A stretch of DNA of 39,826 nucleotides from DASVBE01 sp036375995. Lineage in GTDB: Bacteria > Actinomycetota > Actinomycetes > Streptosporangiales > Streptosporangiaceae. Below the pieces are notes generated by a model. It did not search any database, had not been told where the DNA came from, and saw nothing but the letters and a program-made list of their open reading frames with translations. Location of the stretch: positions 1 to 39,826 of the forward strand of contig DASVBE010000186.1 of assembly GCA_036375995.1 (NCBI GenBank), written 5' to 3'. Position numbers and translations under genes: made by a program. This document shows, piece after piece, positions 31,826 to 39,237 of the stretch (the stretch's first letter is position 1; each line of letters starts with the position of its first letter).

Positions 31826-32587
31826 ATGGATCTTGGCCTGCGCGACCGGGTGTACCTGATCACTGGCGGGAGCCGGGGCCTGGGGCTGGCTACCGCCCAG
31901 GCCCTGGCCGCGGACGGGGCGAAGGTGGTGCTCAGCGCCCGCGACGCTGCGGCCGTGGCGGATGCGGCCGCCGGTCTTGGCGGTCCCGGCCACGCGGTGG
32001 GGATCACCGCGGACAACGCGGACCCGGAGGCGGCCGCCCGGCTGCTGGCCGCGTCCCGGGAGGCCTTCGGCCGCCTGGACGGGGTGCTGATCAGCGTGGG
32101 CGGGCCGCCCGGCGGCGGCACCGAGGCGGTCGGGGACGACGCCTGGCGGGCCGCGTTCGAGAGCGTGTTCCTGGGCGCGGTGCGGCTGGGCCGGCTGGCC
32201 GGCGCCGAACTGGGCGAAGGCGGCTCGATCGCATTCGTGCTGTCCTCGTCGGTCCGGTCGCCGATCCCCGCGCTGGCCATCTCCAACGGCCTGCGGCCGG
32301 GCCTGGCCGGGGTGGCCAAGACCATGGCCGACGAGCTGGGCCCGCGCGGGATCCGGGTGAACGGCCTGCTGCCCGGGCGGATTGCCACCGGCCGGGTCCG
32401 GTGGCTGGACGGGCGCAGCGGCGACCCGGACGAGGTGCGGGCCCGGCTGTCGACCGCGATCCCGCTGCAGCGCTACGGCGAGCCGGAGGAGTTCGGCAAG
32501 GTCGCCGCGTTCGTGCTGTCCCCGGCGGCCAGCTACCTGACCGGGCAGATGATCACCGTCGACGGCGGCGCCCAGCGGGCCATCTAG
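31826..32587 (+). CDS. Atypical SDR family protein lacking the catalytic Tyr-Lys pair
   Basis: Short-chain dehydrogenase/reductase fold, 253 residues. The cofactor loop TGGSRGLG (13-20) and the C-terminal YLTGQMITVDGGAQRAI are canonical. The serine region is present (LSSSVRSPIPALA), but where classical members have Tyr and Lys it reads ISNGLRPG, with Ser153 and Arg157. The NAG motif is also replaced (SVGGPPGG). A subgroup of FabG-like SDRs with this PIPxLxxSN pattern is known and lacks the standard tetrad, so it may be a divergent reductase or a binding protein. ATG 31826 gives the usual MDLGLRDRV start; ATG 31817 is an alternative. Its stop overlaps that of the convergent exporter gene (CTAG). 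Confidence 0.85.
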   Translation: MDLGLRDRVYLITGGSRGLGLATAQALAADGAKVVLSARDAAAVADAAAGLGGPGHAVGITADNADPEAAARLLAASREAFGRLDGVLISVGGPPGGGTEAVGDDAWRAAFESVFLGAVRLGRLAGAELGEGGSIAFVLSSSVRSPIPALAISNGLRPGLAGVAKTMADELGPRGIRVNGLLPGRIATGRVRWLDGRSGDPDEVRARLSTAIPLQRYGEPEEFGKVAAFVLSPAASYLTGQMITVDGGAQRAI

Positions 32588-34524
32588 CCGCCGGCCGGCG
32601 CGGGATGGCGCTCCTGCCGGGCGAACTGGGTCCGGTACAGCTCGGCGTACAGGCCGCCGGCCGCCAGCAGCTCCTCGTGCTGGCCGCGCTCGGCCACCTG
32701 CCCGTCGCTGATGACCAGGATCTGGTCCGCCTCCCGGATGGTGGACAGCCGGTGCGCGATGACCAGTGAGGTCCGGCCGGCCAGCGCGGTCGCCAGGGCC
32801 CGCTGCACCGCCGCCTCCGATTCGGAGTCCAGGTGCGCGGTAGCCTCGTCGAGCACCACCACGGCCGGGGCCTTGAGCAGGAGCCGGGCCAGCGCGATCC
32901 GCTGTTTCTCGCCGCCGGACAGCCGGTAGCCGCGATCACCGACGACCGTGTCCAGGCCGTCCGGCAGCGACTCGACCAGGTCCCAGATCTGCGCCGCCCG
33001 GCAGGCCCGCTCCAGCTCCGCGTCGGTCGCGCCGGGCCGGGCGTACCGCAGGTTGGCCCGGATCGTTTCGTGGAACAGGTGCGCGTCCTGGGTGACCACG
33101 CCGACCACATGGTGCAGCGAGTCCTGGGTCACGTCGCGCAGGTCGTAGCCGCCGATCCGGACCGCGCCGGCCAGCGGGTCATACAGCCGGGAGACCAGGT
33201 GGGTGATCGTCGTCTTGCCCGCGCCTGACGGCCCGACAAGCGCGGTGAGCTGGCCGGACGGGGCACGGAACGAGACGTCGCGGAGAACCTCGGAGTTCGG
33301 CCCGGCGTGCTCGGGGACCGGCAGCGCGATCGACTCCAGCGAGGCCAGCGAGACCTCGGACGCCTGCGGGTAACGGAACGACACGTGGTCGAACTCGATA
33401 TCCGGGGCCGGGCCGGCCGCCGCGCTATCCTGGCTGTCGCTGATCACGTCGTGGCCACGCCCTGGCAGCGGCACCGCCCCGGGCTTGTCCTCGATCAGCG
33501 GCTTCAGGTCCAGGATCTCGAAGACCCGGTCGAAGCTGACCAGCGCGGTCATCACGTCGACCTGCACGTTGGACAGCGCGGTGATCGGCCCGTACATCCT
33601 TGACAGCAGGCTGGCCAGCGCGACGAGCGCGCCCAGGCTGATCGTGCCGTCGATGACCAGCGACCCGCCCAGGCCGTAGACGAGCGCGGTGGCGACCGAG
33701 GCCAGCAGGACCAGGGCGGTGAAGAAGACCCGCCCGTACATCGCGGTGACCACGCCGATATCGCGGACCCGCGCGGCCCGGGTGGAGAACGTGCCGGCCT
33801 CCTCGGCGGGCCGGCCGAACAGCTTGACCAGCATCGCGCCGGCCACGTTGAACCGCTCGGTCATGGTCGACCCCATGGCCGCATCCAGCTGCATGGACTC
33901 CCTGGTCAGCCGCTGCATCCGGCGGCCGAGCGCGCGGGCGGGCAGGATGAACACCGGCAGCAGGACCAGCGCGGCCACGGTGACCACCCAGGACAGGTAG
34001 AGCATCGCGGCCAGCACCAGGATCAGCGACAGCGCGTTGGACACCACCCCGGACAGGGTCGAGGTGATCGCCTGCTGCGCGCCGATCACGTCGCTGTTCA
34101 GCCGGCTGACCAGCGAGCCGGTCTGCGCCCGGGTGAAGAACGCGATCGGCTGCCGCTGCACGTGCTGGAACACGGCGGTGCGCAGGTCGTAGATCAGTCC
34201 CTCGCCGACCCGGGCCGAGTACCAGCGCTGGCCCAGGCCGAGCGCCGCGTCGAGCAGCGCCAGCCCGGCCACCCCGGCGGCGATGCCGAGCACCACCTCG
34301 GTCTGCTTGAGCTCGATGGCGTTGACGATCCGGCCGAGCAGCAGCGGCACCGCCACCGTGACCACCGCGTCCAGGGCGGTGGCCAGCAGGAAGATGATCA
34401 GCTCACGGCGGTACGGCCGTGCGTAGCCGGCCACCCGCCGGACAGTGCCCGGCTTGAGCCGCTGCCGGGTGACCGAGGGGTCGCGGGTGAACGACCGCAT
34501 GGCCTGCCAGCTGGACGGATTCAT
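32584..34524 (-). CDS. ABCB-type multidrug/lipid ABC exporter (half transporter)
   Basis: Single-chain exporter half of 646 residues that would act as a dimer. The membrane domain (about 35-330) has six helices, beginning LIIFLLATALDAVVTVAVPL, with the coupling region FFTRAQTGSLVSRLNSDV. The ATPase domain follows a linker holding a DSQDSAAAGP stretch: Walker A GPSGAGKTT, Q-loop VTQDAHLFHETI, signature YRLSGGEKQRIALARLLL, Walker B VVVLDEATAHLD and switch IAHRLSTI. An insertion of about 25 residues between the first ATPase strand and Walker A (SLASLESIALPVPEHAGP) is unusual. ATG 34524 has only a G-rich ribosome site. Substrate unknown; lipids or drugs are typical for the family. Confidence 0.92.
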   Translation of the reverse strand: MNPSSWQAMRSFTRDPSVTRQRLKPGTVRRVAGYARPYRRELIIFLLATALDAVVTVAVPLLLGRIVNAIELKQTEVVLGIAAGVAGLALLDAALGLGQRWYSARVGEGLIYDLRTAVFQHVQRQPIAFFTRAQTGSLVSRLNSDVIGAQQAITSTLSGVVSNALSLILVLAAMLYLSWVVTVAALVLLPVFILPARALGRRMQRLTRESMQLDAAMGSTMTERFNVAGAMLVKLFGRPAEEAGTFSTRAARVRDIGVVTAMYGRVFFTALVLLASVATALVYGLGGSLVIDGTISLGALVALASLLSRMYGPITALSNVQVDVMTALVSFDRVFEILDLKPLIEDKPGAVPLPGRGHDVISDSQDSAAAGPAPDIEFDHVSFRYPQASEVSLASLESIALPVPEHAGPNSEVLRDVSFRAPSGQLTALVGPSGAGKTTITHLVSRLYDPLAGAVRIGGYDLRDVTQDSLHHVVGVVTQDAHLFHETIRANLRYARPGATDAELERACRAAQIWDLVESLPDGLDTVVGDRGYRLSGGEKQRIALARLLLKAPAVVVLDEATAHLDSESEAAVQRALATALAGRTSLVIAHRLSTIREADQILVISDGQVAERGQHEELLAAGGLYAELYRTQFARQERHPAPAGG

Positions 34525-34580
34525 GCCCCCGCCAACCCGCGGCCGCCGCGGGTTCTTCCCGGATCCGCTCTGGGCGAATC

Positions 34581-34743
34581 GTGCTCAGCGAGCCAGCTAG
34601 CCGCCGGCGGAGCCGGCCCAGCGAGCGCAGGGCCGCGGCGCTGTTTTCCCGACGAGCGATGAGGCGCGACGAAGGAGCGCCGGGGGGAGCGAGGAGGGAA
34701 GGCAGCGCGGCCAAAGGGCGGCCTGGCGCGAGCCAGCAAGCAC
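34581..34743 (+). repeat. Dispersed intergenic repeat, copy R4
   Basis: Contains the GCCGGCGGAGCCGGC hairpin (34603-34617), the core from GGGCCGCGGCGCTG (34630) through TTTTCCCGACGAGCGATGAG, GAAGGAGCGCCGGGGGGAGC and GGAGGGAAGGCAGCGC, and an end resembling GCGAGCCAGC-AGCACA. The rest of the 376-base spacer 34525-34900 has no gene; it includes an AT-richer patch near 34745-34785. Confidence 0.75.
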
Positions 34744-34900
34744 AGACTAACGGCAGAAACAGCAGTAACTTCGCATATCGCTCGGTGAGCTGGGCCTTCG
34801 CACCGGGCTTTGCCAGACGGCGGGTAAACCCGCCCGGCCGCCACCGGAATGGCGCCACGGTGGGCGCCAGTTCCTGCCCGGACCGGCGGCCGGGGCTGGA

Positions 34901-35116
34901 TCAGCGCTTCGGCTTGCCGCGGGTGGCCCCGCCGCGGCCGCGCAGCGAAACCCCGGATTCGGTGAGGATCCGGTGCACGAAACCATACGACCGGCCGGTC
35001 GAGGCGGCCAGGGACCGGATGCTCTCCCCGCCGTCGTACCGTTTCTTGAGATCCGATGCCAGCTTGGACCGATCGGCGCCAGTCACCCTGGTGCCCTTTT
35101 TCAGGGTCTCGGCCAC
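34901..35116 (-). CDS. Small helix-turn-helix protein, conserved in actinobacteria
   Basis: 71-residue basic protein with a homeodomain-like HTH. After AETLKKGTRVTGADRSKLAS comes a helix (DLKKRYDGGE), then the turn and recognition helix (SIRSLAASTGRSYGFVHRIL), and a Gly/Arg-rich tail (GRGGATRGKPKR). Near-identical small proteins occur in Streptomyces and relatives and resemble Lsr2/resolvase-type DNA-binding tails; their role is not established. GTG 35116 was chosen because GGGAGG lies five bases upstream and the family begins at this Val-Ala-Glu-Thr; the longer open frame to 35173 has no ribosome site. Confidence 0.82.
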   Translation of the reverse strand: MAETLKKGTRVTGADRSKLASDLKKRYDGGESIRSLAASTGRSYGFVHRILTESGVSLRGRGGATRGKPKR

Positions 35117-35203
35117 GCGTACCTCCCGGTGAGCTGAAGTGACCGCTGCGTTACCGTATCCCGCCATGATCACGCATTAAACCGTGATCGGCTACCCACA
35201 CGT

Positions 35204-35277
35204 CCGCAAAAGATCCCTATCTTTGCGGCGAGGATCCAGCGTCCATCCGGGGCCTGGCCAGGCCCCGGATGGACGCT
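35204..35277. terminator. Two large hairpins after the ABC-F gene, one a 40-base perfect palindrome
   Basis: 35238-35277 is a perfect 20+20 palindrome with AGCGTCCATCC and GGATGGACGCT as its ends and CTGGCCAG at its centre. Right beside it CCGCAAAAGAT (from about 35205) and ATCTTTGCGG (to about 35229) form a second hairpin with one bulged A. The pair starts 9 bases after the ABC-F stop (35286). Neither has a U-tail, as is common for actinobacterial terminators. Confidence 0.6.
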
Positions 35278-35285
35278 TACGACGG

Positions 35286-36884
35286 TCAGGCCAGCGCCAC
35301 CAGATCGGCGAGTTCCTCGCTCCAGGCGTCCTCCACCCCGTCGGGCAGCAGGACGACCCGCTCGGGAGACAGCGCCTCAACCGCTCCCTCGTCGTGCGTG
35401 ACCAGCACGATCGCGCCCTCGAAGCGGCGCAGCGCGGAGAGGATCTCAGCCCGGCTGCCCGGGTCGAGGTTGTTCGTCGGCTCGTCGAGCAGCAGCACGT
35501 TGGCCCCGGACACCACCAGCAGGGCCAGGGCCAGCCGGGTCTTCTCGCCCCCGGACAGCACCCCGGCCGGCTTGGCCACGTCGTCGCCGGAGAACAGGAA
35601 CGAGCCCAGGATGCTGCGGTGCTCGGCCTCGGACAGGTCCGGCGCGGCCGCGCGGAGGTTCTCCAGCACGGTCCGGGTGATGTCCAGGGTCTCGTGCTCC
35701 TGGGCGTAGTAGCCGAGCCGCAGCCCGTGCCCGGGCTGCACCTCGCCGGTGTCCGGCTGCTCCACCCCGGCCAGCAGCCGCAGCAGAGTGGTCTTGCCCG
35801 CGCCGTTCAGCCCCAGGATGACCACCCGGGCGCCCCGGTCCACGGCCACGTCCACGTCGGTGAACACCTCGAGCGAGCCGTAGGACTTGCTCAGCCCCTG
35901 GGCGCTCAGCGGGGTCCGGCCGCAGTGGGCGGGCTCGGGGAACCGGAGCCTGGCCACCCGCTCGGCCCGCCGCTCTGTGCTGACCCCGGCCAGCAGCCGC
36001 TCCGCCCGCCGCTGCATGCCCTGCGCGGCCCGGGCCTTGGTGGCCTTGGCCCGCATCTTGTCGGCCTGCGCGGACAGCGCGGCGGCCTGCCGCTCGGCGT
36101 TGGCCCGCTCCCGGCGGCGGCGCCGCGCGTCGGTCTCCCGCTGCTCCAGGTAGGCCTTCCAGCCCAGGTTGTAGATGTCCAGCACGCAGCGGTCGGCGTC
36201 CAGGTGGTAGACCTTGTTGACCACCGCCTCGAGCAGGCCGGTGTCGTGGCTGATCACCACCAGGCCGCCGCGGAACGACCGGAGGTGGTCCCGCAGCCAG
36301 CTCACCGAGTCGGCGTCCAGGTGGTTGGTCGGCTCGTCAAGCAGCAGGGTCCCGGAGCCGCCGAACAGGATCCGGGCCAGCTCGACCCGGCGCCGCTGCC
36401 CGCCGGACAGCGTGCGCAGCGGCTGCCGCAGCGCCTGCGCGGGCAGCCCGAGGCTGGCCGCCAGCGAGGACGCCTCGGCCTCGGCGGCGTACCCGCCGAG
36501 CACCGACAGCCGCTCTTCCAGGTTGCCGTACCGGCGCACGGCCGCGTCCCGGCGGGCCGGGTTGGCGTCGGCCATCTGCAGTTCGGCCTCGCGCAGCTTC
36601 CGCATGATCTCGTCGAGGCCGCGGGCGGACAGCACCCGGTCCATGGCCAGCCCGTCCAGGTCACCGACCCGGGTGTCCTGCGGCAGGTAGCCGATCGACC
36701 CGGCGGCCCTGATCGTTCCGCCGGCCGGCTGGCCGTCGCCGGACAGTACCCTGGCCAGCGTTGTCTTGCCCGCCCCGTTGCGCCCCACCAGGCCGATCTT
36801 GTCTCCGGTGGTGACCTGGAAGGTGGCGGATTCCAGCAGGAGGCGCGCGCCCGCGCGCAGCTCGACCGCTTCCGCGGAAATCAT
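35286..36884 (-). CDS. ABC-F family ATPase (ribosome-associated type)
   Basis: Soluble protein with two ABC domains and no membrane part, 532 residues. ABC-F proteins act on ribosomes, either in translation fidelity (EttA-like) or antibiotic protection. Domain 1: Walker A GRNGAGKTT (34-42), signature LSGGQRRRVELARILF and LLLDEPTNHLD. Domain 2: Walker A GLNGAGKTT, signature LSGGEKTRLALALLV and LLLDEPTNNLD. Between them is an Arg/Ala/Glu-rich coiled linker (about 245-300; RETDARRRRRERANAERQAA), the P-site tRNA interacting motif of the family. The short linker favours a housekeeping or uncharacterised subfamily, not a known resistance type. TTAGGA precedes ATG 36884. The 165-base leader holds an imperfect dyad (36912-36940). 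Confidence 0.9.
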   Translation of the reverse strand: MISAEAVELRAGARLLLESATFQVTTGDKIGLVGRNGAGKTTLARVLSGDGQPAGGTIRAAGSIGYLPQDTRVGDLDGLAMDRVLSARGLDEIMRKLREAELQMADANPARRDAAVRRYGNLEERLSVLGGYAAEAEASSLAASLGLPAQALRQPLRTLSGGQRRRVELARILFGGSGTLLLDEPTNHLDADSVSWLRDHLRSFRGGLVVISHDTGLLEAVVNKVYHLDADRCVLDIYNLGWKAYLEQRETDARRRRRERANAERQAAALSAQADKMRAKATKARAAQGMQRRAERLLAGVSTERRAERVARLRFPEPAHCGRTPLSAQGLSKSYGSLEVFTDVDVAVDRGARVVILGLNGAGKTTLLRLLAGVEQPDTGEVQPGHGLRLGYYAQEHETLDITRTVLENLRAAAPDLSEAEHRSILGSFLFSGDDVAKPAGVLSGGEKTRLALALLVVSGANVLLLDEPTNNLDPGSRAEILSALRRFEGAIVLVTHDEGAVEALSPERVVLLPDGVEDAWSEELADLVALA

Positions 36885-37049
36885 CGGGAGTTCCTAACTC
36901 TCTCATAACGCGACATATCGGACATTGGTGTGCCGATGTCTCCCCGGCTCGGGGCACAGCGTTAAGAGGTGAGTGGATGCACGAATTCAGTGTAACCGGT
37001 CCGCCGGATCGGGCGGCAACCGCTTTTCGCCTTGCTGACCTGGGGCTGG

Positions 37050-37688
37050 TCAGGGGCAGAGAGCGCTGGTGATGGCGTGCGCCAGCCAGGCCGAGTAGCG
37101 CTCGAGCGGCCAGCCCTGGGTGAGCACCAGCCGCTCATAGGCGTCGATCGCGAGGTAGTTCCACAGCACGTCGCGGACCTCGTCCAGGCTGATCCCGTCG
37201 CGCAGCTGGCCGGTCTCCAGCAGGTGGCGGCCCAGCGCGGTCATGCCGGCCAGTCCCTCGCCGGTCATCTTGTCCCAGACCGGGGTGAGCGAGTCGTCGA
37301 CATGCCGGCCGTCCCTGACCAGGATCTGGACCCGGGCCGAGGCCGCCTGGCGCTGAGCCAGGCCGGCGGCGAACATCGCGATCTTGCGCCGCACATCCGG
37401 CTCGTCGCGCACCGCCTGCATGGCCGGGCGCGCGGCGACCGGCACTGGCTCGTCGTCGCCCGCGAGCTCCAGGTCGAACACCGCCTTGGCCAGCGCGGCC
37501 TTGGTGCCGAAGCTCTTGTACACGCTCTCCGCCGAGACCCCGGCGTGCTTCGCGATCGCGGCGATCGTGGTGAGCCGGAACCCGTCGCGCGCGAACAGCT
37601 CCCGGGCCGCCAGCACCACCGCGAGGCGCCGGGCCCGGGCCTGCTCACGGCGCCGGGACGCGTCGTAGGACCTCTTGACTTCTGTCAC
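37050..37688 (-). CDS. TetR family transcriptional regulator
   Basis: One-component regulator, 212 residues from the chosen start. The N-terminal HTH is typical: ARELFARDGFRLTTIAAIAK, then HAGVSAESVYKSFGTKAALA and KAVFDLEL. The C-terminal helical domain would bind a ligand. GTG 37688 was chosen because TTGGAG lies six bases upstream; an ATG at 37703 has no ribosome site and is next to the AT-rich promoter. It diverges from a SnoaL-like gene, and a palindrome between them, TACAG-CCAAA-CTGTA, is the likely operator for both. Confidence 0.88.
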   Translation of the reverse strand: MTEVKRSYDASRRREQARARRLAVVLAARELFARDGFRLTTIAAIAKHAGVSAESVYKSFGTKAALAKAVFDLELAGDDEPVPVAARPAMQAVRDEPDVRRKIAMFAAGLAQRQAASARVQILVRDGRHVDDSLTPVWDKMTGEGLAGMTALGRHLLETGQLRDGISLDEVRDVLWNYLAIDAYERLVLTQGWPLERYSAWLAHAITSALCP

Positions 37689-37692
37689 CGGT

Positions 37693-37736
37693 GACTCCAA
37701 CATTTAATTACAGCCAAACTGTATCTGATTGGAGTC
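37693..37736. promoter_or_regulatory. Symmetric TetR operator between tetR and the SnoaL-like gene
   Basis: TACAG-CCAAA-CTGTA (37709-37723) lies inside an outer inverted repeat GACTCCAA (37693-37700) and TTGGAGTC (37729-37736). The outer arms contain the GGAG ribosome sites of both divergent genes, so the symmetry partly reflects that. The inner dyad is well placed to silence both promoters. Confidence 0.55.
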
Positions 37737-37739
37737 GTC

Positions 37740-38297
37740 ATGACCAACAGCTCCTCTGCCGTCTCGTCCTCTGCCGTCTCGTCCTCTGCCGTCTCGGCCG
37801 GTCCGGTCTCGGTTGCGGTGGCCAGCATCCACGCCATGGCCAACGGCGACCGGGCCAGGTTCGGCCCCCTGTACCACCCGCGTGCCACCGACCGCGAGAA
37901 CCGGTTCCAGCCGCCGTCGTCGCGGGTCCAGGGCCCGGACTGCTTCTGGTCGACCGCGCAGTGGCTGCGCGCCGCGTTCGAGGGCCTGCACTACGACATC
38001 CACCACGCGGTCGCCGACGGGGACCTGGTCGTGGTGAACTCCACGATGAACGGGCGGCACACCGCGCCCTGGGCCGTGTACAACGAGGCCGGCCAGGTGG
38101 ACACGGTCTTCCCTCCGACGAACAGGACCTTCGCCATGACCCAGTCGCATTGGTTCCGGATGGCCGACGGCCGGATCATCGAGCACTGGGCCAACCGCGA
38201 CGACCTCGGCATGGCCCGCCAGCTCGGCTGGGTCCCGCCCACCCCGGCCTTCCTCCTCCGCATGGCCGCCGCAAAGCGCCGCGCCCGCCGCCCCTGA
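37740..38297 (+). CDS. SnoaL-like (NTF2 fold) protein
   Basis: 185-residue protein of the SnoaL/ester-cyclase branch of the NTF2-like fold. The core runs from about residue 24 (VAVASIHAMANGDRARF) through LYHPRATDRENR, AQWLRAAFEGLHYDIHHAVA, VVVNSTMNGRHTAPW and SHWFRMADGRIIEHWANRDD, the closing strands of the family. Such proteins are cyclases, hydrolases or ligand binders; the catalytic residues vary and I do not assign an activity. The first 20 residues are a Ser/Ala/Val repeat encoded by three copies of the 15-mer TCCTCTGCCGTCTCG. ATG 37740 follows GGAG closely. The divergent TetR probably controls it. Confidence 0.85.
   Translation: MTNSSSAVSSSAVSSSAVSAGPVSVAVASIHAMANGDRARFGPLYHPRATDRENRFQPPSSRVQGPDCFWSTAQWLRAAFEGLHYDIHHAVADGDLVVVNSTMNGRHTAPWAVYNEAGQVDTVFPPTNRTFAMTQSHWFRMADGRIIEHWANRDDLGMARQLGWVPPTPAFLLRMAAAKRRARRP
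37752..37796 (+). repeat. 15-bp tandem repeat in the SnoaL-like gene
   Basis: Three in-frame copies of a TCCTCTGCCGTCTCG-type unit encode (S-S-A-V-S)n at the N-terminus of the protein. The unit is a multiple of three, so copy number can change without breaking the gene. Confidence 0.7.
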
Positions 38298-38332
38298 CCA
38301 CGCCGTTCGTCCCCACCCCAGGCCCAATTCCG

Positions 38333-38378
38333 TCGAAGTGCCGGTGCCCGGTAGCTATCCCGTGCAACGGCACTTCGA
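38333..38378. terminator. Bidirectional hairpin between the SnoaL-like gene and the acVLRF1 gene
   Basis: TCGAAGTGCCG (38333-38343) pairs perfectly with CGGCACTTCGA (38368-38378) around a 24-base loop. It lies 35 bases after one stop and 35 before the other in a convergent spacer. Confidence 0.65.
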
Positions 38379-38413
38379 TGAGTTTCGCGGGCGGCCGACA
38401 TGGGGCGGGTGGT

Positions 38414-39235
38414 TCAGGTGGGGTCAGTGAGGTGAATCCGGGCAGCGCGGAACTGGCGGGGCGAGGCGCGCAGCACCGTGAGGCGGGGGTCGGGGACGGT
38501 CAGGAAGCGGTCCACGGCCAGCGCGAAGTAGGGGCGGAGCCGGGGATCGTCGCGCAGGCCCGCGACGGCGCGCCGGTCACCGCCCAGGACCACCGCGTCG
38601 ATCCGCCCCGCGAAGGGCCCGAACACCGCAGCCGCCGTGTCTGCGGCCGCGCCCAGGGCCTCGGCGGCCTGCTTCTCCCGGCGGCGGGCGAAGCGGTGCT
38701 GGGAGGTGCCGCCCGCCGCGCTGCGGCCGTGCACGAGGCGGGCGCCGACCTTGGAGGCGGCCAGCCGCGGGCCGGGCCCGGTGAACACCCCGGCCGCGTA
38801 GCCGCCGAGCCGGACCAGCAGCACGGCCACGGTCCGGTCGGCCAGCGCATGCTCCGCGATCAGCTCGCCGGCCCGGCGGGCCAGGGCCTCCCCGGTGCCC
38901 GCTTCGAGAGCGGCGGCCAGCGGCGGGAACGGGACCTGGCAGAGCGCCACCGCGCCGTCGGCGCCGAGGAACACGACCTCGCTCCCATCCGCGCTGGTCC
39001 CGCCGTCGCCCGGGCCGGGCTTGCCCGGGCGGCCGGCGGAGGGCTCCGCCCCCGGGGTGTCCGGGCCATCCGTGCCGTCCGCGCCTTCCATGGCGCCGGG
39101 GCCGGGGGCGACCGCCACGCCGCCGTGCCGGGCGGTGAAGCCGTCCACCCACCCGGGCAGGCGCTCCGGCGGGACCTCAACCCAGCGCCCACCTGCGGGT
39201 ATGCCGTTTCCCACTACTTCCAGCCTCCGAGTCAT
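38414..39235 (-). CDS. acVLRF1 family peptidyl-tRNA hydrolase-like protein
   Basis: Actinobacterial member of the Vms1/VLRF1 release-factor superfamily, 273 residues. The family's N-terminal part, RWVEVPPERLPGWVDGFTAR, is followed by a Gly/Asp/Pro-rich loop (about 43-86). The core carries the GGTSQHRFARRREKQA motif (175-190), whose Gln179 matches the catalytic GxxQ of the superfamily, and then FGPFAGRIDAVVLGGDRRAV. The homologues cut nascent peptides from tRNA on stalled ribosomes. ATG 39235 has no ribosome site; GTG 39214 has GGAGG nine bases upstream and is an equally good start. An open frame upstream ends two bases before the ATG. Confidence 0.82.
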   Translation of the reverse strand: MTRRLEVVGNGIPAGGRWVEVPPERLPGWVDGFTARHGGVAVAPGPGAMEGADGTDGPDTPGAEPSAGRPGKPGPGDGGTSADGSEVVFLGADGAVALCQVPFPPLAAALEAGTGEALARRAGELIAEHALADRTVAVLLVRLGGYAAGVFTGPGPRLAASKVGARLVHGRSAAGGTSQHRFARRREKQAAEALGAAADTAAAVFGPFAGRIDAVVLGGDRRAVAGLRDDPRLRPYFALAVDRFLTVPDPRLTVLRASPRQFRAARIHLTDPT

Positions 39236-39237
39236 TA

